Positions 23,923 through 35,500 of a stretch of DNA of 64,000 nt are shown piece by piece. The stretch lies in assembly GCA_905178155.1 (NCBI GenBank), contig CAJINV010000006.1, forward strand, positions 750,398-814,397. The letters are read 5' to 3'. The notes under the pieces are model-generated. The model searched no databases. It had not been told where the DNA came from and saw nothing but the letters and a program-made list of their open reading frames with translations. The first letter of the stretch is position 1, and every line of letters starts with the position of its first letter. This stretch comes from Amoebophrya sp. A120 (taxonomy: Eukaryota > Sar > Dinophyceae > Syndiniales > Amoebophryaceae). Position numbers and translations under genes: made by a program.

Positions 23923-25372
23923 GGTGCCTCACTTTTGCTTATGCTGATGCAGCTGCTGGTTGCCCACTGGCGATTATGGTGGCGACCGCACTCATTTGTC
24001 ATGTTTCTGTATCGCTTGCAAAGTCGTACGTCAAAGATTCGCTGTACTATTCGACATTGATGTGGTGGAGCAGTTTTTGCACGTGAGGGCCTTCGATGCG
24101 AGCGTACCTGTATCAAATGAGAAATTAGTACTCAACTGAATTTTCATTCATTATAGGGCGAGAAAAAGAATAAAAAAGAAACTGGGGGCGGTTTTCTGGA
24201 TCAGGTCAAAAGATAAACAGCAGCGCCATCATCTGTTGTGCTGTGTAGTAGTGGCGCTTGAGCCTCAAGCGCAACCTTCAAAACCTCAGAGGTTTTGAAG
24301 GTTGCCCAATTTGACCCAAGCAGGATCGGCCTACAAAAAACGAACTGGAGCTGAAAGATAGGCCTCTTGGGGCCGACATTCCATGGTGGAAGTACTTTGG
24401 AAAAGCTTCCGCTCTGATGCTATGGAAGTTGCACGCGCTTCTTGTTTTGGCCTTGGTATTAGAATCAGGCATTTGTAGCATCAAAATAAAGGCATGAGTA
24501 TTTCCAAAATCCTGAGGGAGCTCCGTCGGGTTTGGCAAAAGTACTCATAGCCTCAAAAATTCACGCTTTTTGCCTCTGCGGAGGAGCCCAAAAAAGGAAA
24601 CTTTCATTAAAAAAGCAACTTTTCTTGTGAAACAAAGCAGCTTATTTTTTCTTCTCCGCATGAATTTAAATCATTATCGTACTCATTTACCCAAAAGGCG
24701 TACTCATTTGCCCAGAAAGCGTGCTTCGTTTTGCAGTTGCCACAGTAGACCACTGACACGCGACTCGGTTTCAAACCATCAAACAGGCCAGGCCCATCCG
24801 TTACCGCGATTCCAGGATGAAATCCTCCAGAATGGCTCTGCTTTTCATACACAGAAGTTCCCTCAGCTTTTTTTTCCGCCCTATGTATGAGGAAAAATTG
24901 AGGTGTGTACTTTAACTTTTCTAATTTGATAACCTGCTCCAGGACAATGTCAAGGCCGAGGTGTCTGTACTGCCACACAAGCTCACACACGCGCCGAACG
25001 CGAATCATATGGAGATCTCAGGGTGGACGTTGTTTTCAAGAAAACAGAGGAGCAGATCTGTATATGTGTACTTATAACAACATGGGCATGTTCCCCCTCG
25101 ACCTGCTTTCCCCTGCCGTCCGGCGTCGCGCTGGTTTCTCCTGTCATGCTTCTGGCTGAACCTAGTGTTCCCAATTCTGTTCTTTGTGATTGGATTTTTC
25201 TTTGTGATGGTGGAAGTAAGTGTTGCTCTGCCGCGTGTGCTCCAGTTGTTTCTTGCAGCAAGACCTGAGACCTGACGCTGGCATAGAGACCACGGGGCTC
25301 CCACCAATTCGCCAACTACTACTGTTGCTGGACTTGGGCGTCCACTGCCGGGTGCTAACAACGAAAAAAAAC
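23923..25372. other. Region without a supported gene
   Basis: AT-rich; no domain or introner ends. It contains the paired hairpins at 24254-24305 and short direct repeats of GTACTCATTT near 24679-24710. Confidence 0.4.
24254..24305. repeat. Two adjacent perfect hairpins
   Basis: GCGCTTGAG-C-CTCAAGCGC (24254-24272) is followed immediately by GCAACCTTCAAAACCTC-A-GAGGTTTTGAAGGTTGC, 17-nt arms and one-base centre, at 24271-24305. No poly-T tract follows, so it is not an obvious terminator. Confidence 0.85.
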
Positions 25373-25636
25373 ATGCAGAGGCGATCAACACAGACCTGGG
25401 AAAAAACACAATCGGCGATCAACACCGACGATTTGACCAAGTACGTCGACGATCACCTCTTCTCCAAGAAACCTAAACCGCCCCTGACAGACAGTGAGAA
25501 ACTGCTGAAGCAGCAGATCAGCGCCGAATTTCCCGTGCATGTAACAAATCGCCACATGACGTGGGAACACTCACTCGTCGTCTACAGGACTTTTCACGTA
25601 TCACATTGGATAGACTGGTGGCCGGGGTCCTCATGA
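25373..25636 (+). CDS. Possible exon, Lys/Asp-rich unknown protein
   Basis: ATG-initiated 87-codon open frame, MQRRSTQTWEKTQSAINTDD at its start and ending in TGA. The text is protein-like and similar in style to the next gene, but no supported junction connects them. It might be the first exon of that gene, with a long intron at 25637-26540. Confidence 0.35.
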   Translation: MQRRSTQTWEKTQSAINTDDLTKYVDDHLFSKKPKPPLTDSEKLLKQQISAEFPVHVTNRHMTWEHSLVVYRTFHVSHWIDWWPGSS

Positions 25637-25867
25637 TAGAAAAAGATCCTTTCTGTCATGCAGAAGTTCTCATGAAATTATAACGGAAAACAGAAAATAG
25701 TTGCAGTGCTCTGTTTATTTGCATACGTCAACAAGTCCAATTGCTACCTGGATGCGCATAGAGAACAAAGCCCACGCGTGGGCACAGGGTCCCCACGCAG
25801 GCGTGGGGTCTTTATTATATTGTGCTGTAGTCACCGGTCGAGGTCACCGGTGGTTTGATGTCATCCG

Positions 25868-25984
25868 ACAAGGCACCGGTCAGGGGCACCTGTCAAGGTC
25901 ACCTGTTAAGGTCACCTGTCAAGGACACCTGTCAAGGGCCCCTGGCAAGGTCGCCTGTCAAGGTCGCCTGTCAAGGTCGCCTGC
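25868..25984. repeat. 13-bp tandem repeat
   Basis: About eight to nine imperfect copies of AAGGTCACCTGTC. The adjoining flank has CCCACGCGTGGG and GCGTGGGG repeats (25777-25810). Confidence 0.85.
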
Positions 25985-26541
25985 CGCCGGGGGTATGCGG
26001 TACCAGAGCCCGGAAGTCAGGCAATGGAAGCATTAATCTGATCGCAACCAACACCAAGTCACTTTGCTGTGTCGTCACAAGACAGAGTTTTTCGCTCAAG
26101 GGTTCTCCCGGTACTCGCATTTTCTTTTTTGATACTGCGCCCACCAGCATGACAACCCAGGTTTCCTGATTAACCCTAGGGACCCAGCTTATCTTACAAA
26201 AAAGTACACGGATAGTTGGACCAGAGGTGAAAATCACAATTGGTGTAGTTGCTTCCCTTATAATTCGTGTTACACATAATACCATCCCTTATTCATCGTT
26301 TCAAGAATAATATCTCTTGTGTACCTGGCAATAAACTATTGCGGAGACCGCAACAAGACCAAGAGAGACGATCTTCTGTCATGCAGGGTAGAGCAGTTTG
26401 TTGTAAATGTAATGCGTTGCAGCGGCTAGGGATAGGGTTACGGTTAAAGAGGTAGTAAAAGAAGTGTGTCAACATGCTGAACAGCCAATCGGCTTTGCGA
26501 CAGCAAAACAGCTACCGAAATTTCATTTTTTCTCTGGTATA

Positions 26542-29500
26542 ATGGCTGTAGTTTTTTGTTTTCCCGCGGATACAGAAGCTGTGCGGCGTGGAGAAAACAG
26601 TAAGGAAAATGTAGAGGCCGGTCGACAGGCGCTACTGAGTCTGGTGCATAGCGCTGAGACGAGCGCCAATGAAGACGGGACAAGGAACGGCAAGACTTGG
26701 CTGACGCGGCAAGAGGACGAGATGGAGGTAGGCCGGATCATCCCCCTCAAGATAAGATCACCCCCCTCAAGTTTCCAAGATCACCCCCCTCAAGGGCGTA
26801 GGGTTTAGGTTTCAGGGCTTAGGGTTTAGGGTTTCGGCGGAGTCGTCTGGGCCAGCCGTCGCGACGGCGCCGGCGCAACGGTTGGCCCGGACGATTCCCC
26901 TCTGACCCTTCCTGTTCCGGGCCGCAGGCACGCACCGCGCGCCCCACGCCCTCGCCCCCAACCCCGTGTTTGTCCCGCCCCGCCAGTTTCCCCGTTGGCC
27001 GCGCCTTCGTTTGCCCGCTCACTGTGCCGCCTTTGTTGCCTCGGGGGGCCGGGCGGGGCGCCCCCCGAGGCTGGCTGCCCGCCTGTAGCACATCTTGAGC
27101 CAGGAAGCCTATTGGAGGGCCTTCCAGCAAATACCAACGCCGCCCCGCCCTGCCCGCGGTCTGCCTGCCGCCGGCCCGCTTGCCCTTGTCCGCCCCCCGT
27201 AGCCCGGCTGCCTGGCCCCGGCCTCGCTCGTTGCCCCCTACCTTCCTGCCCCCGGCCCACCCCCTGGCCCCCTCACCCCCCCCTGCATCTTGAGGGGGGT
27301 GATCCTTGGGGGGATGATCCTGCCTATGTCCGGACGAGATGGATGAGAGCGACGATAAGAATTTCCTCATATGGATCGAATTGTGGGCTTCACATCTGAT
27401 CAACATAAAAGGCATCGAAATGTATTTGCACAACAGCGACATCGTCCCGAAGACGCACCCGTCACAGCACGGCAAGGATAAGTATTGTGAAGAAAGATCA
27501 TCTCCCACTCCCTCCTCGCCATATTCACAACCGAAGTCTGAGCTTGTGTAAGTTGTGTGCACAAGTCAGCTCTGTCGTGCAAGGAGGCATCTCGCGAGGT
27601 CGGTGCCGCGTTGTACAGGCGATTTCGTATGCTGTGGGGCCTACGGAGGACGGCGTCTGCCGTTGCTAAATTGATAGCTACGCCGACACGCCGCTCCTAC
27701 GCCTACTCAGGAACCTGATTGCAGTTCCTCGCTGCATGGCAGATTTGTGGACACAAATTCACCTACAAATTCCGTCTTGAGTATGGGGGTGAGGAAGGTT
27801 TTTTCATTTTGATAATAAGGGGTCGCCGGAGGGGGACCTGCTGATGCTCATAAAGCTCGCGTCCCTGTGGAGCGGGATGGAGGAAGAAACGAAGAAAAAG
27901 CGGGGTCTCGACGAGAGCTGGCGGGACGACATGCCCCTGCGCCAGTACTTCATGTATCTTGTCACTAACACTTTTGACCGCAAGAAATCGAACATGGAGG
28001 AAGATGAGTGGAGTCTGCAATTGCAGCTGAAGAAGAGGTTTGGTAAAGACTGGGTAATGGACTGGTCGTACGCGCTCTACGCCGTCAAGAAACTGTACCA
28101 TCACCGGCAAATTTACGGGAGTGCCAGGTTTGAAATCGACAAAGTGAAAATGGTTTGTGATGCATGAAATCGATGCCAGGGGGCGGAGAAGAGTGAGCTC
28201 GACCGGCTGACGAGGGGGGAAGAAAACCGGGCCGGCCGGATTTCGCCAGCGATGTGGCTGAGTTCTCGTCCGCCCGGCCGCCCGGGTGAGAACTCAACTG
28301 CAAAGAACCTGTGTCAAGTACTTAGTTTGTTAAAGTAAAAATGCTGCTGGGCACCAAAGACGACTTCTTTTGATGTCCTACTCAAGTATTTTCGAAAAAA
28401 TTCTTGTTCTTGATTTCAAACCTGACACTCGTATAAGACGCTTGAGCACGCCACGAAGAAGCCCACCGCGTCCTCCTCGACGTTGGAGACCGCTGGAGCC
28501 TCAAACGCGCTAGAAGAAGTATCCTGAGTGAAAATGTCCCCACCCGAGAGTCAAACTAGTAGCTCCGCAACAGAAATCCAGAAGTTTTGCGAATCACGCA
28601 TGACAAGTTTCATCTCTCTGGTTTTCTTGGTGTAAAAAGTCAGCAACATACAAGGACAGCCGCATCCATCACGGAGCCATCTCTCATTTACCCCGTCATG
28701 CAGCATTACAGATGCCACTGCTAAAAGACGATTGCAAATCCAAATGTCTCTCCTGGGGTTGCGCATTACAGATGCCCCGTTGAAAATATTGGATGCAAAT
28801 CTGCATGACGAATGTCCGGTGGGGACGCTTTCACACAGTATACGCCGGGCCCTCCTCGACGCTGGAGATGACCGCCGGAGGAGTTGCAAAAAACAGTTAC
28901 GAAGCAAGCGGTAGGTGGGAAATCGACAAAACGGAAGGGGTTGTCATGCACATGATCATCATGAAATGCTGCGCACAAGCTGTCTGTATTGCCTGGGATG
29001 TAAGTAACAGTAACTTCTGATGCGAAGGTGGATTTTCTGAACACTTGTGGAGCTGCTCTTTCGTGCATGGGAAATCTCCTTACTTCCCTTTTGTCAAAGA
29101 TTCCACACCACCTGACACTTGCATAGCGTCGCGGTTGCGGGGGGAAGGGAAAACGACGTGAAACCCGGTTCGACGCTGGAAGCAAATGTTCCCACGAATG
29201 AAGAACAGGTATACGTAAGTTTTTTGTCATGCAGATTGGCATGCGGAAGAGGAAGACACGAAAACTGACACTGACAGCGAAAAAAGACCACTTGTCTTGC
29301 GGAATATGCAGGAACACTAGCCTTTGTTGGAAAACTTTCCATTTTGTCTTGCGGAAGAGGCTGAAAAAATTCAAAAAATACAGGAACAAGAGCTGCAGCC
29401 CGCTGGGTCCTCGACTTTGGAGCTCCAGCGGACATATAGAATGCACATATGTCTGGGTCAGGAAGAAAGCGAACTTGTGATCCGTATTTCTCAGCACACA

Positions 29501-31024
29501 AAGATCTGCCATGCATGGAAACCACGAACCATTCCTGGCCAACGAAAGAATGGCTTTGTGATGCGCCTTACGTATCAAGAGTCCTTTTCAAGACCTGTGA
29601 CACAGTGTTGATGCTAGGCCGTGCATGCCAGTCCTCCTGGGTCATGCGAAAGCTGCATCACAAATCTTTGCATCCTTCCAGACCTCCCAGACCTATTTGC
29701 ATTTGATAGGACAAGACGATCACCATTCAAAGACTTGAACTTTTTCGGCGCATCACGTGCAGCTGCGAAGAAGAAGCAGCACTCGCCGAGGGCGAGTGCG
29801 AAGAAGCCAGCAGCGACGCCGTCGCCGACACCGACGCCGAAACATCACGCCGTGAAGCCACACACTTCCAATCCGGGCCAAGGTAAAGCCGTCCTGCAGC
29901 GAGTGATAGAAAACCACGCCAACTTTGCCAAAGAAGCGGAGGAAAACGTGGCGCCGTTCGTGAACTACCTCCTCACGGCCGCCGATTTTTACAGGAAGAC
30001 GGCCTTCCCTGCGTCGGACGTCAAAGCGTACTTGGCCGGTTACCCGAATGTCGGTATCAAGTGTAAACATCGATCTGGGTGACGGAAGTTGCAATGCTCG
30101 TCTCGTCTGCATGAGAAAAGGACTACTTGAGCACCCCAGCCAGGCATGAAAAAATTGCAAGGATACAAGATGTTGCTGCACAACGAGCAGAAGAAATCGT
30201 TTTTTTGCATGGTGGACTAAGCAGCGCCGATCCGCTTCATGCATCATAGATGCTGGTCTGATACTCATTGGAACTCTTTCACACAGATTTATTGCATTCT
30301 ACTGAAACTTCTAGATTCACATCGGTCGACGTTGCAATGCATAATGCTACAACAAATCAAGAACAAAGACAAACACGAAGAAGAATTGGATCATTGGGAA
30401 AACCAGTTGCAGAAATTCCTCCTCCTGTTGGATCTATCAAGGTGAAAAGTGTCCCTCATTCAGAAATGCATCGTATTTGTCTTGCGAGTTGTGAGTTCTC
30501 GCACGGAAAGTTTTTCTCTTGCATAAAGGGAGTGCAGCAGTGCACTTGTGCTTCAGGATCTAGAAGAGCGAGAGTTCTTGTGCAGGGCTGTCATGAAAAA
30601 AATCGTCTCAGCTGCGATAGCAAGAAAACAGCGCAGATGTTCGCAAATGTTCTGGTGCGAAAGTCTGTGGTGCTGCAAGTTGGCAAGTGTTTCCACTGGC
30701 AACTTTTGCTTTGCAGACGCTCTCAGGTTCTTGGTTAAGTAGGTGCACTCCTCCTTTTGATAGGATCTCGCACCCGCCTACCGCAGCTGGGCGAAGACGA
30801 GGAAGGCGAACCCGCCGCTAGATCCGGCTCCCAATCATGAGCGTGTAAAGGACTACTTTGAATTACTGCTCCGGAGGGACCCAACCACCGACGATGAAAA
30901 ATCGCTGCAGGAGCGGGCGAAGATGGGGGAAAACGACCAGTGGAGCTGGGCCGACGTCATTGACGCCGCATACAAGGTCTATGTAAAGATCCACAAGCAC
31001 GGCAAGAAACTGAACCTCGTTTAA
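26542..31024 (+). CDS. Multi-exon gene with duplicated exon modules, unknown function (~10 exons)
   Basis: Exons: 26542-26726, 27344-27482, 27820-~28143, ~28438-28519, 28848-~28930, ~29155-29208, ~29354-29434, 29714-30054, 30349-30434, 30768-31024. Exact junctions come from the duplication rule; those marked ~ are approximate. The last three exons total 684 nt and end at TAA. The product is charged and fairly globular. One segment reads SLQLQLKKRFGKDWVMDWSY then YGSARFEIDK; the C-terminus has NDQWSWADVIDAAYKVYVKI and ends HGKKLNLV. FEIDK/TKKPTASSSTLE and RWEIDK/DVKPGSTLE are internal duplicates. No known domain recognised and no CCCH finger. Confidence 0.65.
26727..27331. mobile_element. GC-rich 605-bp inverted-repeat element acting as an intron
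   Basis: Flanked by an exact 12-bp duplication GGACGAGATGGA (26715-26726 and 27332-27343). Ends are inverted: TAGGCCGGATCATCCCCC versus the complement of GGGGGATGATCCTGCCTA. Inside the ends are GATCACCCCCCTCAAG repeats on both sides. At 26795-26835 there is a telomere-like tract of AGGGTTT units. Excision plus one 12-mer joins TRQEDEM-DESDDKNF in frame. The frames inside are GC-driven and probably not coding. Confidence 0.75.
27483..27814. mobile_element. Introner, family B
   Basis: Left TATTGTGAAGAAAGATCATC with CCCTCCTCGCCATATTC; right TATGGGGGTGAGGAAGG then TTTTTTCATTTTGATA. Target duplication ATAAG at 27478-27482 and 27815-27819. Excision joins HGKDK-GSPEGDLL in frame. Confidence 0.8.
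28144..28437 (+). other. Candidate long intron of the duplicated module, copy 2
   Basis: Lies between FEIDK and HATKKPTAS. Its end (CCTGACACTCGTATAAG) resembles the end of the introns at 23054-23378 and 28931-29154. If not spliced, translation would stop at TGA 28165-28167. Boundaries approximate. Confidence 0.4.
28520..28842. mobile_element. Introner, family C
   Basis: Left TATCCTGAGTGAAAATGTCC with CCACCC; right GGTGGGGACGCTTTCACACA then GTATA. Flanks AGAAG and CGCCG do not match, but removing five right-hand bases restores frame (NALEE-GPSSTLEM). Confidence 0.7.
28931..29154 (+). other. Candidate long intron of the duplicated module, copy 3
   Basis: Between RWEIDK and DVKPGSTLE. Starts near GGGGTTGTCATGCACATGAT, ends near CCTGACACTTGCATAGCG and GGGGGGAAGGGAAAACGAC. 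Homologous to 23054-23378. Splice points not fixed. Confidence 0.45.
29209..29353 (+). other. Candidate intron (GTATACGTAAG start)
   Basis: Between VPTNEEQ and EEAEKIQKIQ. It contains TTTTTTGTCATGCAG and two TTGTCTTGCGGAA direct repeats. A related sequence follows ...TRDREQ at 22506 onward. Exact acceptor not resolved. Confidence 0.4.
29435..29708. mobile_element. Introner, family A
   Basis: Left TATAGAATGCACATATGTCT; right end ACCTATTTGCATTTGATA. Target duplication GGACA at 29430-29434 and 29709-29713. Excision joins LELQRT-RRSPFKDL in frame. Confidence 0.85.
30055..30343. mobile_element. Introner, family A, degenerate
   Basis: Left TATCAAGTGTAAACATCGAT then CTGGG; right end CGACGTTGCAATGCATA is eroded. 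Flanks GTCGG and ATGCT do not match, but the 5-bp rule restores the frame (GYPNVG-QQIKNKDK) used by the following exons. Confidence 0.65.
30435..30762. mobile_element. Introner, family B
   Basis: Left TATCAAGGTGAAAAGTGTCC; right GTGCACTCCTCCTTTTGATA. Target duplication GGATC at 30430-30434 and 30763-30767. Excision joins LLLLDL-APAYRSW in frame. Confidence 0.8.
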
Positions 31025-32508
31025 GCCACCGTCGTGATCGGCGACGCTTCGCACCTCTATCACGACACGCATCTCGTCTGCTGCTGTTTACTTTTCCACG
31101 GTTTCACCTGCAAGATGCATCATGTGGTTTACAAGCGACCCTGAACAAAATATCTCAACAAGAACCGGTTTCCTCTTTTTTTTCCGAAAACAAAAATGCG
31201 CAGTTGTTGAATTTGAATAAACGAAAACATCTGTCTGATCATGTTCTCCACGACCCTGTAAAAGAGGTAGATACGACACGGCGGGGAACTACATCGATCA
31301 CAGGGTAGTTCTCAGCCCGCCGGCGGCGTCAGTGGCGCCCGGCGCCACCAAGAGTGTTCTGGATATGATCGCAAACGCACCAATGTTCTGGATTTATCAA
31401 TCGCAAAAGGTGCTCGTCTTCTAGGTCCTTCTGCTCCCGCTAGATCAGAGGCCGAGTTGTCGTAGGTGTGGCGGCATCAACAGGGGGTAAAAGGGTCCTG
31501 TTCATACACAGATCGTCCAAAAAAAAATGCCGCACCTTATTTTGTGCAGCTGCAATTGTCAGCTATAAATAACATGATCGTGTTAGGTATCTTATATGCT
31601 TTTGAAGAATATCAGAGGAGGAGCTATACTGCGATCTTCTTTGTATAGGAATATCAAAAGCACGCTTGCTTACAAAGCAAAAGGAATTGAGTAAAAATCG
31701 GTGTATGATTATATAAACGTAGTTCTAAACCGGATGAAGTGGAAGACACGTGGTCCGTTCAGGAGAAGCAACAAGATGAACTCGGTACCTGCAGCAGGTA
31801 GCTGACTTTCAGTGAAAAAAAATCGGTCGGAACTTACAGCTATCTTCCCTCGGAACAAGTGCACGTCGACAAATCGGCGACAGGTGCAAAAAAAAAGTAT
31901 AAGAGTGTTTGCACTGATCCGCAAACGAGTGGCACTTTTGCATGATCCGCAAACGACATCGGCGATTTGTTGTATCTTTCACGCACACGAACAGAAATCC
32001 ACCCCTAACCGCCTTTGCTTTTCCGAAGAAGCACCATAAACAACCTCCTCTGAAGTCGTTGTATACAGCTACGAAAGAACACTATCATAGCTTTAGTTAT
32101 TCGAGAAGTACGTCAAAGTCAAACAGCTTTCTGGTCTGATACAGTATTGAAATTGAGCACAACTGATAATTGCTAAAATAGAAGTCTTCGATCAGTATAA
32201 AGTACTGGAATAATATATTTGTGTTGCTGGTACTTGCAGTTGTACTTTACTAGGACTCATTCATTCTTCACAGTTGTACGTCGAATTAGGGAGACAAACG
32301 GCACTATCAGAAATCCACATCCACCTTCTATCTGTAAAAATTCAGCTTCGGTAATTATATCCTAAGTCAGGGCATAGTACCACCATCGTGAGAACTGCAG
32401 CTTTGATACTTATCACCTGCTGATCCTACTTCTGGTTCCTAGCCTTCAAAGAATTTCGTTCTGCACAGCATTTGAATTTACGTAAAGTCTCGAGAATAAT
32501 CTATCATC
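31025..32508. other. Intergenic, no gene recognised
   Basis: AT-rich, short open frames only. GCCGGCGGCG...GGCGCCCGGCGCC near 31320-31350 is a small GC-rich inverted motif. Nothing else supportable. Confidence 0.45.
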
Positions 32509-35500
32509 ATGTTGCGGCTCACGACCCTGGTTGTCTCCGCGCACTTGGTTGTGTGTCCCTTTCTTGCGACAGCCGTTTCTCTTGCTTCAGGAACAAGCGG
32601 GCAACATAATTCTCCAGCAAACACCACCCCACAAGAACTTCCTGCCGACGTCCCGCAGCCTACGTTTTCCCAGATCCGCCGCGGCAAGCGGACCGTCCAG
32701 AAGTGTGATTGCCAGCTACCGAAACCACCAAACTGGGTGATCTCCCGGGGTTCTGCCGACCACCCGGTGGATTGCGCGAAGCCTTGCTTTTTCGCGTACA
32801 ATACGCGGAAGCAGGGTTGCAAAGACGGTAAAAACTGTGCCCGTTGCCACCTCTGCCCGCCGAAAAGCCGGCCGGCCCTGGAATATCCTGTGCAAAAGTA
32901 TCGCAATCGTACTAATCGCATTCATGCATCACAAATCTTTTCACTAAGGGCAAATCCGCATTACAAATTCCATTTCTGATGCTGAGCAAATTTGTCATGC
33001 GATTTCTACTAGTACCCCGTGCGCCATGTGTGCACGACGCATGGTTGCAAGCGGCGAGCACACCAACATCCTCGCCAGAGGGTCTTCGCAGTGCCGCCTA
33101 CTCCGCTACAATTGACTCTCTGCACCTCGACCGGCCGCGAAACAAGAAGAATCCCTACCGGGTGCGTTTTGCCGAGGACCTGGAGGACGTTGTTCCTGCA
33201 GCCCCTGTGTGTAATAAAGTAGAAAATAATGATCCTAAGTGCCGCGAGTGCAGCCCGTCGTCTTTCCTTCGCGGGACAAGTCCGGATTCGGCGTCGGATT
33301 CTTGCACCACGAAAATGCCTTGCAAAGAGCAGCCTGTTGGTGCTGTTCCTGGTCCTGTTCCATCCCCTTCGTGCCAAACCTGCCCGGCCGGTACCGCGTC
33401 GTCGCCTGCTTCCGACGCTCAGAGCAATTCAACTTCTAGTCCAGCAAAGCCTCGATGGAGCGACATGTGTTGTAATGACTCCGAGGAGGATATGGAGAGA
33501 AAAAAGTGTTTACGGTTGTGTGCACATTGAGTCTTGCACATCAAAATCAACTCGCAGGAGAAACAACCTCTGCCAAGAACGTGCGCAAAATGCTTGCGAG
33601 CCTCGGTTTCGTGTGCTGTGTTTTGCGTTAAGTATGTCTGATCTCTGCATTCTTGTAAGTTTTCTATTTCTCTGTCATGCAAGGCACGACTGTGATGCTG
33701 AATTCACTAAGAATGTTGTCACTGTACTATGCACTTTTTTGGCCGCATAGAGGAGGAGATGGCGCGGGCTGAAATGGGCATCTACGATCCCGCGCTGTGG
33801 TGCAGGCAAGTCAAAGCCGCGGCTTTGTCCGAGGAGATGCAGACAAGTTCTTCTTCTTCTTCTGCGACTGCTGACGATAATAATCGTCCTGCTGCACCAA
33901 CGGCGGACGAGGTGGAGCAAAAGATATCTTCCTCTGCCAGTTCGCCATCATCTTCGGAGCGGTCGCCGCTCGTCCAGAAGGAGATTCGAAAGGAGCAGAA
34001 AAAGCTGTACCAGCAAAAGAACAGGACGATAGACAGGCGGATGCGGCGGCAGCGGTCCAAGTGGTCTAGAAGTGTGTCAGGAGGGGAAGCTAGTGCTTCC
34101 TCTGCTTCGACTCCCGGTCGCAGCAGCTGCGGGAGCGGGGGGGCTTCTTCTTCTTCAGGTAGGAACCGGAGCTCCGGCTTCTTCTTCGACTACGAGGAAC
34201 TAGAAACAGAAAGTCCAGCAGCCTGCAGAGACCACGAACAAGCTTCTGCAGTACGACGACAGCAGGATAATTCGGTTCCTCTCGACGCTAGCAGTTGTTG
34301 TAGCTCTGGCACGGAAGAGACGACCGGTACTTGTTTTACGACCGAGGACTGCGGCAGTTGCGGTACCACGACCGCGTGCTGTTATGGTACTGATGTGGAG
34401 GCAGATGTTGATTCTTCCGACAGCGATCATGAACTCAGCGACGCTGGTGCCACGGACCTTTCCGGCTGCGAATCCCCCTACGATTGGGATAACCCGTCTC
34501 GTGTGGATAGTGCGTGGCTCGCGGGGCAGCGTATCGTGGGGAAAAATCCCTCCTCCCCATATCGAAACGAATATTTGTGATGCTGATTTGTGACCACAAA
34601 TCGACTTGTATTGCTAGAAGGCCAAGAGACGCAGCTGCTCTCTTCTTGTTTGCAGGCAATTTGTCATGCCGTTTCCCGTTTCCAGTTGCTTCCTGCCATG
34701 CTGAAGACGCAAGGCTTTCCCACGCCAGCCAGCACCACAATCCGCATCTCTTCCCTTCTAGCATGACAACGTGATACGTGATTACAAATCATGCTACACA
34801 AATCTCCCTTTGAGTATGGGGAGGGATGATTTTTCCTCTCAATACAGCGCAGGCAAGCGAAACCGCGACGAGAACATATCAAATGTAAAAATGTCTGGGT
34901 CTGGAAGAATGCAACTTGTCATGCTGATTTTGGATCCTAAAAAAATCTGTATTGCATGAGCAGCAAAGAGAGTCCAAGTTTTGCTACACGGAAAGAGCAT
35001 TTGTCATGCGGTGTAGGCATCAGGATGCCCTCGCAAAATCTGTGATGCTAGGGCATGCATCACAGACATCACGAGTCATGCAAAATGTGCATGACAAACC
35101 TGGCAATCTTCCAGACCCAGACATTTTTACATTTGATAGAACTACCTGTCGTGCTAAACTTGCAGCAGGAAGTACCAGGCAATGCTCCTGTTGTAGTTGA
35201 CGGGGCGCATGATCATACGCATTGCAAAAGTATCGCATACGGTGTGGATGAAATTGGATTTTTGCAGGTTTTATTCTCCAAGGGAATATATCGAATTTGT
35301 ATATGTTGTTGCTTTTGTAGTGTAAATGGTTCTTGCATAATTCCTTCTGGACGAGGTGCGATGCGTTTGCACAGGATATGACATGAGCAAGGAAAGCAAG
35401 CTGTTCAACCTTCTCAAGAACTATCAAATGTAAAAATGTCTGGGTCTGGAAGATTGCAACTTGTGACGCTGCATTTGGATTCCAGAAAAATCTGTATTGC

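Noticed and set aside
24254-24305. Rho-independent terminator
   Set aside because: Perfect hairpins but no poly-T tract, no operon context, and a eukaryotic genome.
26819-27562. Long minus-strand open frame (247 codons)
   Set aside because: It lies mostly in the GC-rich intronic element; text is Arg/Gly/Pro-rich and overlaps a + strand exon, as expected from GC-rich DNA without stops.
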